Assembly (NCBI GenBank): GCA_947168665.1
Contig: CAMVMX010000015.1
Coordinates: forward strand, 19,296-83,295
From: an uncultured Bacteroidales bacterium
Lineage (GTDB): Bacteria; Bacteroidota; Bacteroidia; Bacteroidales; P3
DNA: 64,000 bases
Reading direction: 5' to 3'
Within the stretch, counting starts at the first letter, position 1. Each line of letters begins with the position of its first letter. This document shows positions 44,117-52,773 of the stretch, in pieces. The position numbers and the translations under genes were made by a program. The notes under the pieces are model-generated. The model had not been told where the DNA came from. It saw nothing but the letters and a program-made list of their open reading frames with translations, and searched no databases.

Positions 44117-45247
44117 TTAGTTTTTATTTGATGCCGCCCGCATCTCGTGGTCGAAGAGCTGGCGCAGGCGCACCTGGTTGTGGATTAGCTCGCGCAGCAA
44201 GGCCAGCTGCTGGGCGTTGCGGGAACAGTTGACATACAGTTTCAGGTATCCGCCTTCGTCATACTTTTCGTGCAGATGCTGAAGCGTGCGTTGCCAATGG
44301 GCTTCGGTGTCCAATTCGGGATGGTGGGCCAGCCCGTAAGCGATGGTGCGGCGCACAACAGTGACGGGTTCGATGTCGCGGTCGGCCTCGGCCACAATCA
44401 TGCCATACAGGGAGCGGGGCGTGCCCTGTAGCGAGGCACGGTGGTCCTCGGCCGCCTGGGCCATGGTCTCTATCTTCTGGCAGGAGAACCATTCCCTAAG
44501 CCGTTGGTCGTTGCGTATGATGCGGCCGGATACAAGGTGGTGCGTCTCGCGTCCCCCGGCAATGCCCGTGTCGTGATAGGCTGCAATGGCGTACACCATG
44601 TCGGCATTCAGCCCGATCTCCCCCCGGGCCGTCAGTTTGCCCATAAGTTCCATGCTTTGGGCCATCACCCGCTGAACGTGTTCCACCCCGTGGGCGGCAT
44701 CGAAATGCCTGTATCGAGGTAGGACAAACTGCTCCACATACTGGCGCAACGAGGGCGTCACCATGGGATACATCATCTTTTGGAACGCTTCGCGCGACGT
44801 ACCGTCACGCATATAAATCACGCCGCAGCGGGTGTATTGCCGACTTTGAATGATGTGAAGCATGATGGAATTGGTGAGGTGGGTGTCGACGCGGACAGAG
44901 GCGCACTGGCTTTCGGCAAAAGTGAAAGCACACCCTGCAATACCCTGCACCCCCGGCGCACAGGCCAGCCGGTGCAGGGTACCGTAGGGTGTGGAGTCGT
45001 CCAGCCACAGCCCCTCGCCAATCACAGCGTAGGTGGGCTCCGGCTCCCGCAGCAGTGCAAAATAGCCCACAGGGCAGTCCTGCTGCATAATCAGATGGCC
45101 GATGCCCTTAGCAATGTCGGCGCCAATCATGTCGGGTCCCGGATAACCCTCCCACTGGACATTGTTGCCGTTGGCCCGCATAATGCTACGGGAGTGGTCG
45201 ATGAGTGGCATTATGCGGGGCACGTCGGCCATGGTGGCCAGCCTCAC
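44117..45247 (-). CDS. Fusion of GNAT-like acetyltransferase and HD domain
   Basis: About 376 residues. The N-terminal half resembles a GNAT acetyltransferase (VRLATMADVPRIMPLIDHSR; GVQGIAGCAFTFAESQ). The C-terminal half is an HD phosphohydrolase (HGVEHVQRVMAQSMELM; AAYHDTGIAGGRETHHLVSG). Separate families are well known, but this pairing is unusual. The start is uncertain: GTG codons at 45277 and 45247 and ATG at 45232 are all possible; I chose 45247 because it begins exactly at the GNAT domain. It lies 40 bp after the glutathione peroxidase gene. Confidence 0.72.
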   Translation of the reverse strand: MRLATMADVPRIMPLIDHSRSIMRANGNNVQWEGYPGPDMIGADIAKGIGHLIMQQDCPVGYFALLREPEPTYAVIGEGLWLDDSTPYGTLHRLACAPGVQGIAGCAFTFAESQCASVRVDTHLTNSIMLHIIQSRQYTRCGVIYMRDGTSREAFQKMMYPMVTPSLRQYVEQFVLPRYRHFDAAHGVEHVQRVMAQSMELMGKLTARGEIGLNADMVYAIAAYHDTGIAGGRETHHLVSGRIIRNDQRLREWFSCQKIETMAQAAEDHRASLQGTPRSLYGMIVAEADRDIEPVTVVRRTIAYGLAHHPELDTEAHWQRTLQHLHEKYDEGGYLKLYVNCSRNAQQLALLRELIHNQVRLRQLFDHEMRAASNKN

Positions 45248-45287
45248 ACTTAAAGGGGACAATGAACTGTTCGACACTGCATGAGGA

Positions 45288-45932
45288 TTAAAGCAGTTTC
45301 TCCACGGCCTCGGCAACGGCGGTGGCCGGTGCGGTGGGCTCGAAACGGCACACCACGTTGCCCTCGCGGTCAATCAGGAATTTGGTGAAATTCCACTTGA
45401 TGTCGGGATTCTCGGCATAGAGGCTGTCCTGGGCCTTGAAGGCGGCGTGAAGGTAAGCGCCGCGCGGGTCGGTAGTGTCGAATCCGCCAAAGCCCTTCTT
45501 TTCTTTCAGCCAAGTGTAGAGCGGAATGGCATTGTCGCCGTTCACATCGATTTTGGCCATCTGGGGGAAAGTGGTGCCATAGTTGCCGGTGCAGAAGGCG
45601 GCGATCTCCTCGTTGGTGCCGGGAGCCTGTTCGCCAAACTGGTTGCAGGGGAAGTCAAGGATTTCCAGCCCACGGTCGTGGTAAGTGGCGTAGAGGGCCT
45701 GCAGGTCGGTATACTGGGGTGTGAAACCGCACTGGGTGGCCGTGTTCACCACCAGCAGCACCTTGCCCTGATAGTCGTTCATCGACACCGTGTCGCCGGT
45801 GCCATTGACAAAACAAAACTGATAAACATTGTCTGCGGGTGCCACGTTGGCCGTCTCGGCCTTTTTCTGTCCGCAGGCTCCGAGCAGCATCACTGCCCCA
45901 AGACACAAGGATAATAACTTGATGTGTTTCAT
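45288..45932 (-). CDS. Glutathione peroxidase-family lipoprotein
   Basis: A 214-residue lipoprotein (lipobox LLGAC, Cys20) with a Cys-type glutathione peroxidase domain. VVNTATQCGFTPQY carries the peroxidatic Cys68, FPCNQFGEQAPG the second Cys and a catalytic Gln, and KWNFTKFLIDREG the third conserved motif. Such enzymes reduce peroxides, in bacteria usually with thioredoxin. Sitting outside the inner membrane is an uncommon location and suits oxidative defence in an anaerobe. It has a clear promoter. Confidence 0.9.
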   Translation of the reverse strand: MKHIKLLSLCLGAVMLLGACGQKKAETANVAPADNVYQFCFVNGTGDTVSMNDYQGKVLLVVNTATQCGFTPQYTDLQALYATYHDRGLEILDFPCNQFGEQAPGTNEEIAAFCTGNYGTTFPQMAKIDVNGDNAIPLYTWLKEKKGFGGFDTTDPRGAYLHAAFKAQDSLYAENPDIKWNFTKFLIDREGNVVCRFEPTAPATAVAEAVEKLL

Positions 45933-45994
45933 TTGTGTGTATTTTGTTGATAATAATAGTGTTTGGCAAAGTAGGTGAATCTCTTTGTCAAATG

Positions 45995-46002
45995 CAAAGA
46001 TA
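45995..46002 (-). promoter_or_regulatory. Promoter of the glutathione peroxidase gene
   Basis: Minus strand TATCTTTG, 63 bp upstream of the ATG; a TTTA lies 21 bp before it. Confidence 0.6.
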
Positions 46003-46040
46003 CAAAATAAATCCCGCTCAACGTAAACCTCAACAAAAAA

Positions 46041-46061
46041 ACCACGGGCTTGGCCCGTGGT
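46041..46061 (-). terminator. Intrinsic terminator of the subtilase gene
   Basis: ACCACGGGC pairs perfectly with GCCCGTGGT around a TTG loop, with A and T runs on either side. On the minus strand it ends the S8 peptidase transcript; it could work in both directions. Confidence 0.82.
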
Positions 46062-46124
46062 TTTTCATCTTGTGACAGTCTTAGGGGGTGGCGGTTGTTG
46101 TTCCTTGCCCCGTCAGGCCGGGTG

Positions 46125-48326
46125 CTATTGCAGCCTTATGAGGGTCGAACCCGTGGTGCTTTTGCTATCCGTGAGCAGTTGGACGGCATATACTCCCGCT
46201 GGCAGCCGCGACAGGTCGACATCAGCTTTCCCGTTCTGAGCCATTAACTTGCGACCGTCGATGGTGTAAATATGGATGCTCATCCGTTCAGGAACCTTTT
46301 CGCCAAAGTCGACATACAGGCGTCGGTTTTCCACGCGGAAAATGACATCCGAGGGTTGGTGGTCGCTCAGCTCGGGGATACTGACAGGCAGTTGGAGGAC
46401 TTCCAGCAGTCCGCGGTACACGTCAATCTGGCCATAACCGTATGTGTTGTTCGGATATTCCATTCTGTTGTCAGGATGGGTGGCCGTGCGGCTTATCACG
46501 GTTAGGACCTCTTGGGGTGTAAGGGTGGGCCTTGCCTGTAGCCAGAGGGCTATGGCCCCTGCCACCACTGGCGACGACATGGATGTCCCCGACTCCGCCA
46601 GATAATAGTAGTCTTTTCCTCTATAGGTAGTCCTGTATGTCAGGTATTTCCTTGTGCCATCGAAATCGGTGTAGAAGCTGTTGTAGGGGGCGTTGATATT
46701 CATGCCGGGAGCCACCACATCGGGTTTGATGCGTCCGTCGAAGGTCGGACCATACGACGAGAACTTGGCGATAAGCCCATCCCTTTCGGGTTCAAACTGA
46801 ACATAATCGTAGTTGCTTTCGCCGTCAATATTGGTAATGGAAGACTTGTAGCCAGTGGCGCCGACACTTATTATGTCGGGCAAACAGGCGGGCCACGAAA
46901 CTGAATGGCCTGGCTGTGCGAAACTGTATTGAGGCACATCGGCCACATTCTCAAAGGGACTGAATCCGATGTCGCTGTACATCCATGCAGGATTGTCGCT
47001 GGTCAGCAGCACCACAGCCCCGCACAGAAACAGGTAGCCCAAATTGGGCATTGTGGCCTCGATGTGATAAACCGTGCCACGGGGGTCGGTCTGCGGACTG
47101 ACGGTGACGTCCATGTCTATGTCGCCAAAAGTTACGGTGGTAGAGAAGTGATTGCCCGTGGTGGCATCGATGCTGTCGGTATTGAAGGCAATCGTGCCTT
47201 CTATGCCGCCGCCAGAAAGGCCCATGCCGAAAAAGTCAAACCGCACACGCTGGTTGCCATTCGTCACCAAGTCGATGTCAATCAAGCCGCCGCCATAAAT
47301 CCCGTTCACGATGCCGGTGCCGGCCTGCTGGTCGTCCGCGCCTTTTTCTAAATAGCAAGCCCGGGTGCCGTCGTTGCCAGCCCCGGCCACGATGATGCGT
47401 CCCGGCCCCACAAGGGCTTGCAGGGCTTCGCCTTCAAGCGTGCGTTGGCGGGTGAGGGTAACGCTCTCGCAGCTGCTGAAGTTGATGACGCATGGTTTGC
47501 CGTCGGCAGCAGCGCGGTCAAAGATATACTTGAATCCCAGTACAGCTATGGCCGAAGTATGCTCGTCGGGATTGGCAAATTGAGCACGCTCTGAATTGAA
47601 GTCGGCCAGATAGATGTCGGCCTCAGGGGCCATGCCGCGGTAGTTCCCGTCCACCGCAGCCCCGGCCATGATGCCCGTCACGTGGGTGCCGTGCACTCCG
47701 TTCAGGGTATAGAGCGAGTGCTCCTGTGCCTCAATCTCTTCTGTCGATTCGATGACATGCCCTAATGTGCTGTCGGCGTTGGGCCAGTGGAAATCATAGT
47801 AGTATTTTATGCGCAAGTTGCCCGCGGCATCCCTGAATGCGGGATGGGTAAAATCGTAATAGCTGTCGAAAACACCGGCGGCAACACCGGCTCCCGTATA
47901 AGCCTGGGGCAGCCCTGAACCCGAGTATGCAGACGTCGCGTTCACCTGCCCGGGTGTCACATCCATGGCCGGTCGCGGCATCCGTTCGGCCTCAATCCGC
48001 TCAACGGTGTCGTTGTTCGACAGCGAGGGCACGGCTCTCAGCGGGACGCCGATGATATAAATCCGGCCGATACTGTCCACAAGCTGGCACTCGTGTCGCT
48101 CGAAAAATGACTTGGCATCGCATCGCTGACCCAGCGTGGCCAATGCATAAATTCTCTTCGACGAGTCCTTGCTGCCTGCCTTCAGATGTTGCTTGGTCAG
48201 CCGCACAAGGTGGGCCGACACTTTTTGGGTGTTTATGGCATTTGCCATTCCTGCTGGTTGTTGCGCAGTGGCGCCGACAGTCAGCATGATGCACACCAAC
48301 AGCGCTGTGAATTTTTTCAGGGTCAT
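46125..48326 (-). CDS. T9SS-exported S8 subtilisin-like serine peptidase
   Basis: A 733-residue secreted protease. After the signal peptide (LLVCIMLTVGATA) and a prodomain come the subtilase triad: Asp154 in GVFDSYYDF, His212 in NGVHGTHVTG and Ser582 in SGTSMSSPVVAG, with INFSS and VAGAGNDGT around the oxyanion site. A long insertion (about residues 330-500) separates His and Ser. The C-terminal ~80 residues are a T9SS sorting domain (RMSIHIYTIDGRKLM; LPAGVYAVQL), so it should be displayed or released by the porV/porU system in this window. Confidence 0.9.
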   Translation of the reverse strand: MTLKKFTALLVCIMLTVGATAQQPAGMANAINTQKVSAHLVRLTKQHLKAGSKDSSKRIYALATLGQRCDAKSFFERHECQLVDSIGRIYIIGVPLRAVPSLSNNDTVERIEAERMPRPAMDVTPGQVNATSAYSGSGLPQAYTGAGVAAGVFDSYYDFTHPAFRDAAGNLRIKYYYDFHWPNADSTLGHVIESTEEIEAQEHSLYTLNGVHGTHVTGIMAGAAVDGNYRGMAPEADIYLADFNSERAQFANPDEHTSAIAVLGFKYIFDRAAADGKPCVINFSSCESVTLTRQRTLEGEALQALVGPGRIIVAGAGNDGTRACYLEKGADDQQAGTGIVNGIYGGGLIDIDLVTNGNQRVRFDFFGMGLSGGGIEGTIAFNTDSIDATTGNHFSTTVTFGDIDMDVTVSPQTDPRGTVYHIEATMPNLGYLFLCGAVVLLTSDNPAWMYSDIGFSPFENVADVPQYSFAQPGHSVSWPACLPDIISVGATGYKSSITNIDGESNYDYVQFEPERDGLIAKFSSYGPTFDGRIKPDVVAPGMNINAPYNSFYTDFDGTRKYLTYRTTYRGKDYYYLAESGTSMSSPVVAGAIALWLQARPTLTPQEVLTVISRTATHPDNRMEYPNNTYGYGQIDVYRGLLEVLQLPVSIPELSDHQPSDVIFRVENRRLYVDFGEKVPERMSIHIYTIDGRKLMAQNGKADVDLSRLPAGVYAVQLLTDSKSTTGSTLIRLQ

Positions 48327-48502
48327 GTTTTTTACTTGTTGATACGTTACTTTTTTAAAGGGTGCTATGGTCTATTCCCATGCACAATATAGTAGTTTAG
48401 GTGCAGAAAAATTTCCATGTATAACGTCGGCCCATGTACAAATATTTTGTTCATCACAGCCTCTTCAGGTATTTGGGCATGCGTTTTGCCCGATAGCGGC
48501 AT

Positions 48503-48530
48503 ACCCCAACCCCTCTAAAAGAGGGGAGGT
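48503..48530 (-). repeat. 28-bp hairpin repeat, copy 1
   Basis: ACCCCAACCCCTCTAAAAGA plus GGGGAGGT: an imperfect palindrome with the core CCCCTCT/AGAGGGG. The same 28-bp sequence with two changes interrupts a gene at 49288-49315. Confidence 0.7.
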
Positions 48531-48625
48531 GGGTGGTGAATCTGTTTGCAGGAGGTTGGTTTATTGGACTAAATTCAATGGCCAGTTTGATTCAAATGGC
48601 TTGAACAGGGTTGTTATGGTCATAT

Positions 48626-48675
48626 AAAAAGAGAATTGAAAGATGAAATTTTTCAATTCTCATCTTTCAATTCTC
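48626..48675 (-). terminator. Terminator with 16-bp perfect stem
   Basis: GAGAATTGAAAGATGA (48631-48646) pairs exactly with TCATCTTTCAATTCTC (48660-48675). On the minus strand the stem is followed by TTTTT, so it would end the cargo-protein transcript 18 bp after its stop codon. Confidence 0.68.
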
Positions 48676-48693
48676 AGTTTCCGCGAAGACTGG

Positions 48694-49287
48694 CTACTTT
48701 GTCTTTACCACCTTTTTGTAGACCATGCCTTGGGAGGTCTTGACGGCCAGTATATAGAACCCGTCGGGCAGTTGTTCAATATTGAGCGTCATGCCCTTTC
48801 CTCCAGTGTTCTTCTGGCACAACAGCTCCTGTCCCAGTGCCGAATATACTTTTGCCGACTGAATGCCATCGGCTTCGACGGTTACGGTGTGTGTCGCGGG
48901 GTTGGGGTAGATGAGCACGTTGTGTGTCGTGGTGTTGTGCGGCTGGCGTATATCGGCCAGTTCCGAGTCGCTCACTTGGGCAATGTAGACTACCTTGTAC
49001 ATGCTGTCCGTTTCTGGTGCGAAAATCTCAATAGAGTCGAGGCGGTTTGTGTCGTCAGGATTTGGTTCATAGACGAGGGTGAAGAAGCCGTCGCCAATGC
49101 CTTCCGAAACCCCATCAAGGTGCACCCATGTGCTGATGGAGTCGTCAACATACCAATCCATCTCTTCGACGCCCGATCCGACATTCCTCACCGAAACCTG
49201 AACGACACCTCCTCTGTACGGCACTCTGATGGTGTCTTTCACCTCCAGTATTGGCACACGCCGCTCATAGTTGGCGTGATAGGGCAT
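48694..49287 (-). CDS. C-terminal part of an interrupted T9SS cargo protein
   Basis: This 197-residue frame has no signal peptide and begins with PYHANYERRVP, which reads as the end of an InlB/Flg_new-type repeat whose first half ends the upstream frame 49301-52768. It then contains a beta domain and a complete T9SS sorting domain (VLIYPNPATHTVTVEADG; LPDGFYILAV). Deleting the 28-bp repeat at 49288-49315 joins both frames without a break. It is therefore the displaced C-terminus of the giant secreted protein, and its separate translation is doubtful. Confidence 0.8.
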   Translation of the reverse strand: MPYHANYERRVPILEVKDTIRVPYRGGVVQVSVRNVGSGVEEMDWYVDDSISTWVHLDGVSEGIGDGFFTLVYEPNPDDTNRLDSIEIFAPETDSMYKVVYIAQVSDSELADIRQPHNTTTHNVLIYPNPATHTVTVEADGIQSAKVYSALGQELLCQKNTGGKGMTLNIEQLPDGFYILAVKTSQGMVYKKVVKTK

Positions 49288-49315
49288 ACCCCCAACCCCT
49301 CTAAAGAGGGGAGGT
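49288..49315 (-). repeat. 28-bp hairpin repeat, copy 2, interrupting a gene
   Basis: ACCCCCAACCCCTCTAAAGA plus GGGGAGGT. It brings an in-frame TAG and shifts the frame by one; removing exactly 28 bases restores a single reading frame across the junction. Confidence 0.75.
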
Positions 49316-52300
49316 TGTGCGACTCACGGTCAACTCTGGGGAGTTTGAAACGGTGTCTCCCGCACGATTGGTCCAGTTGACGAAATACCAACTTCCGTAT
49401 TGCTCAATAGCGGTGAAGGTGAGCGGCTGACTGCTCACATTATAAGAGCGGTTGAGGTTGCCGTTCCCATTGCTGCGGCCATTTATGTCGGTCTCGGAGC
49501 AAGCAATATAGGGAAGAAGGTCGTCGTTGGTGGTGATGTCAATATTGCGCAGCTGTTGGGGACGATGCGTAAAGTCATACTGCAAGCGCAGCACCAGCGA
49601 GTCGACAACGATTCTTGCGCCGCCATTGGTATGAACTTTCTTTGCAATATTGATGTCGGCCCAAGCCGATGGACGAGAGAAGAGCATCATACTTCCCGCA
49701 CCGGGGGCATCGGGATTACTGGGGTTGGTCAGAATTGAATACAACAGCGATTGGCTGGCATAGGAAGGTTGGATGGAATTGATCTCGTTGGATACTGCGT
49801 CGTAACGGACACCCCAAGTGTGAGGGCTGGTAGTGTTTCGAGAGATGTGGTCAAACCAATAAATCTGTCCGTCTTTCCTGAAACGAGAAATACCCTGATG
49901 AGTCATATTCAAGTCCATATAGCCGGTATAGCCGATATTTCCCTCCACATGTGTTTCAATGTGGTGAACGCTTAGGTCGACTATTCTTACATTCTCTTCA
50001 TCTGGTGAGAATATGCCCATCTCGTAAAAGTTCAAATTCAAGTCTTCGTCGTTATTGATCACATCGAGTTGCTCCCTTGGCACAACGATGGTGACAGGTG
50101 CCGACTGTTCGGGATAGTTGCTGGAATACTGGTCAACAATTTCTTCCGCGATGCCGGAGATGACAGCATTGAATACTGAGGCCAAGGCGCGATAGTTGGA
50201 GAGGTCGACAATCGAGTCATAGTCCATTCTCGTGGCCAAGGTCTCAAAGCGGTCAAACATGCCCACCAGATTGTATTCCCCTTCATAGGGTTTCAGCATT
50301 CGGTACTCGTATGATTTACGCAGGTAGTAGTGATACTTGACAAGGCGGTTTTTAGCCCGTTGCGTCATCTTCTCAAGATATTCCATAGCATGAAGGTCAC
50401 GCTTGCTGTTGGCCTCAAAAGCATCGTTTCTGAATGCGTCCAACGAGATGATGCCGACACTCACATTAGAGAGCAGCGCGGGAATCTCATTGTATATCTT
50501 CTCCACTTGGTTTCGGAAAAGTATTTTCTTGTCACCGAGCTCTTTCAAATCAGCCTTCAGTTCGTTCCACTCCCGATTCTCGGCACACAATTGTTGAAAC
50601 AGTGCCGTTACTTGGTCTTCCGGCACAGAGGTCTTCGTCAGTGCATTTCTGACATCCCCTATGGTAGACATAACCGGCTTTATATCACCCTCCAGATTTT
50701 GGTATGCGGTTTTTATAGAACTGAAACTCGATCTCAGAGAACTCCAGTCAATGCCACTTAATTGAGTCTTCACATTGTTGTACATGTTAGACAAACTATA
50801 AGATGTTGTATCAACATAGGGGAAGAACTTGGCGTAATTAGTGTCCCAGGTGGGTAGATCAACATTGAGGATGTCTGAGGCATAGCCCACATACCTGTTT
50901 ATTTCCGAAGCATGGTTGTTGGCTGTTTCGGCCACTCCAGCCGCAGTGTTGAGCACACCTGCAACCGCCGCACCATAGGGACCACAATATTGTGCCACGC
51001 TGGCCACCGCCTTGCAGATTTTGGCAGCTTTTGCAATCTTGGCTTTCAGTTTTAGTTTCTTTTTTGCTTTCTTCATCAATCTGGCCTCAATTCGGTCGAT
51101 TTTCCCCTGCACTTCTTCCATCTTGACTTCTATGTCTCTGATGTTGTCAAGCATGATGGGAATGTCTGCTGCCAATTGGTTGATCTGTGTGCAGAGCTGT
51201 TGGAGTTCGGCTTCGGTCTGGCTGGACATCATCGACTTGGCCGCCACCCATTCCTGAAGGGTGCGGTCTACTTTGGTGAGCCAGTAGTGTAGATACAGGA
51301 TGGGTATTGCACGTTCAACCTCTTCCTGATAATTGTTATACATCACCTCAAACGACAGCAGCGGCACCCATCCAATCGGGTTCCCGAAATAGTCCAATCC
51401 CAGTTCAAGACTGTTCAACAGGTTGCCAAACTCCATCAGCTCACTGCTCAGCTCCATGGTCTCGGCAGTCTCGCAGGTGTCGCATCCTGTTGCAGACAAT
51501 GCGGCATCAATAAGCTGGCGGTATTCGCGGCATGTCTCTATAGAGTATACAATGAAGTTGTTGATATAGGCGTCGGTGATGTGCCGGATGACGGGGGCAA
51601 TGTAGGAGGGGTGAAGGTATTTGTATGGGGTGTAGTCCCTTTCGAAATGTCCCGCACTGCCTATAGCACCGGAACCTATAATGGCTCCATAATGGTCGGA
51701 TGAGGTGGAGTCGGCATCATACCGCACGCCGCAGCTGCCCCGTGCAAAGTCGCAGTAGGCACTTACGTCAAGGTTGGAAATCATTGTGCCGCCGTTGCCG
51801 CCGTTGCCGGGAATGCCGTTGCGGTTGGCGTTTTGCCCTTTTCCGCCGTTGAGGATAAACCTTTTTGCGGCATCGGCATGAAGGTCTCTGACGTAGAAGT
51901 GAATGTTGCCGGCGTTGTCGCCATGGGCTCCCACGCCGTCGGTGCGGAAGTCCCGCCAGGTGGGTGTGGTGTTGATTGAGGACACGATGCCCCCTTGGTC
52001 TTCAAAATAGACCTCTTTCGCATAAATAGTGACCTCCGTCTGTGGGAATCTGAGAGGAGAACGGATAGTCAACTTTTCGGCATAAATATTCAACTCCGAA
52101 ATATCCTCACGACCGCTCAACCCCCAAACTTTATTTTCAACATTATTATCAAAAACTATGTCTTTACCCGAGATGCTGTAGCTGCGTACAATCCGTCGAT
52201 TTCCGTTGAAAAACATTGAATCAACATCTCTTAAGGCTACCAAAGTATAGTCCTCACCATAGGGGAATACTCCTTTATTATTAATGGAATACTGTTCCGG

Positions 52301-52768
52301 CACCACCTGGGGCCTGATGACAAATTTGACAACTTCCGAGAGGGTGTCAGTGCCGTCTGTGGCGGTGAAGGTGACGTGGAATGTGCGATAGTCCCCTGCG
52401 TCGGGGAAATACTTGAAACGTCCAGTTCTGCGATTGAATTCAATGGGGCCTGTGGGCAGCGAGTCGACAGTGATGCTGTAAAGCACGTTACGGGAATGCA
52501 GGGAGTCTGCCTTCACATAAAACCCGATACCCGATTCGGTGTAATCAACAGTCTTGTTATAGATGCTGCCAATTTCGTAGACCGGGAGGGAGTCTTGGAT
52601 AATGTCGCAGATGTCCAGACCGCTGTTTGTGTATTGGAAACTGTCGGTTGCGGCATTGCCTATGGCAACAGGGTATGAGGGCCGCAGATTGAGGTACCTG
52701 CCTGGGGATTGTGAGTAAGCCTGCAGCCCCATCACAACCATCAGTAGGGGGAATAGGACTTTCTTCAT
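49301..52768 (-). CDS. Giant secreted protein with helical bundle, interrupted at its 3' end
   Basis: About 1155 residues, starting with a signal peptide (MKKVLFPLLMVVMGLQAYS). Residues 100-190 are cadherin/Ig-like (FHVTFTATDGTDTLSEVVKF) and 190-340 are beta-rich with Gly-rich loops (GNGGNGG). Residues ~430-860 form a long alpha-helical, coiled-coil region with a hydrophobic hairpin (CGPYGAAVAGVLNTAAGVAE), the layout of helical pore-forming or Tc-like toxins; this is only pattern similarity. A final InlB-type repeat (YFVNWTNRAGDTVSNSPELT) is cut off by the repeat insertion. It starts 5 bp after the collar-protein gene. The open frame reaches 52876, but the signal peptide starts at 52768. Confidence 0.75.
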   Translation of the reverse strand: MKKVLFPLLMVVMGLQAYSQSPGRYLNLRPSYPVAIGNAATDSFQYTNSGLDICDIIQDSLPVYEIGSIYNKTVDYTESGIGFYVKADSLHSRNVLYSITVDSLPTGPIEFNRRTGRFKYFPDAGDYRTFHVTFTATDGTDTLSEVVKFVIRPQVVPEQYSINNKGVFPYGEDYTLVALRDVDSMFFNGNRRIVRSYSISGKDIVFDNNVENKVWGLSGREDISELNIYAEKLTIRSPLRFPQTEVTIYAKEVYFEDQGGIVSSINTTPTWRDFRTDGVGAHGDNAGNIHFYVRDLHADAAKRFILNGGKGQNANRNGIPGNGGNGGTMISNLDVSAYCDFARGSCGVRYDADSTSSDHYGAIIGSGAIGSAGHFERDYTPYKYLHPSYIAPVIRHITDAYINNFIVYSIETCREYRQLIDAALSATGCDTCETAETMELSSELMEFGNLLNSLELGLDYFGNPIGWVPLLSFEVMYNNYQEEVERAIPILYLHYWLTKVDRTLQEWVAAKSMMSSQTEAELQQLCTQINQLAADIPIMLDNIRDIEVKMEEVQGKIDRIEARLMKKAKKKLKLKAKIAKAAKICKAVASVAQYCGPYGAAVAGVLNTAAGVAETANNHASEINRYVGYASDILNVDLPTWDTNYAKFFPYVDTTSYSLSNMYNNVKTQLSGIDWSSLRSSFSSIKTAYQNLEGDIKPVMSTIGDVRNALTKTSVPEDQVTALFQQLCAENREWNELKADLKELGDKKILFRNQVEKIYNEIPALLSNVSVGIISLDAFRNDAFEANSKRDLHAMEYLEKMTQRAKNRLVKYHYYLRKSYEYRMLKPYEGEYNLVGMFDRFETLATRMDYDSIVDLSNYRALASVFNAVISGIAEEIVDQYSSNYPEQSAPVTIVVPREQLDVINNDEDLNLNFYEMGIFSPDEENVRIVDLSVHHIETHVEGNIGYTGYMDLNMTHQGISRFRKDGQIYWFDHISRNTTSPHTWGVRYDAVSNEINSIQPSYASQSLLYSILTNPSNPDAPGAGSMMLFSRPSAWADINIAKKVHTNGGARIVVDSLVLRLQYDFTHRPQQLRNIDITTNDDLLPYIACSETDINGRSNGNGNLNRSYNVSSQPLTFTAIEQYGSWYFVNWTNRAGDTVSNSPELTVSRTTSPL

Positions 52769-52773
52769 GGCTC

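Larger units (their letters stand above)
48327..48693. other. Intergenic region with 28-bp repeat and long hairpin
   Basis: Between the subtilase gene and the T9SS cargo fragment. It has the 28-bp hairpin repeat at 48503 and a 16-bp inverted repeat at 48631-48675; I see no gene. Confidence 0.6.
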
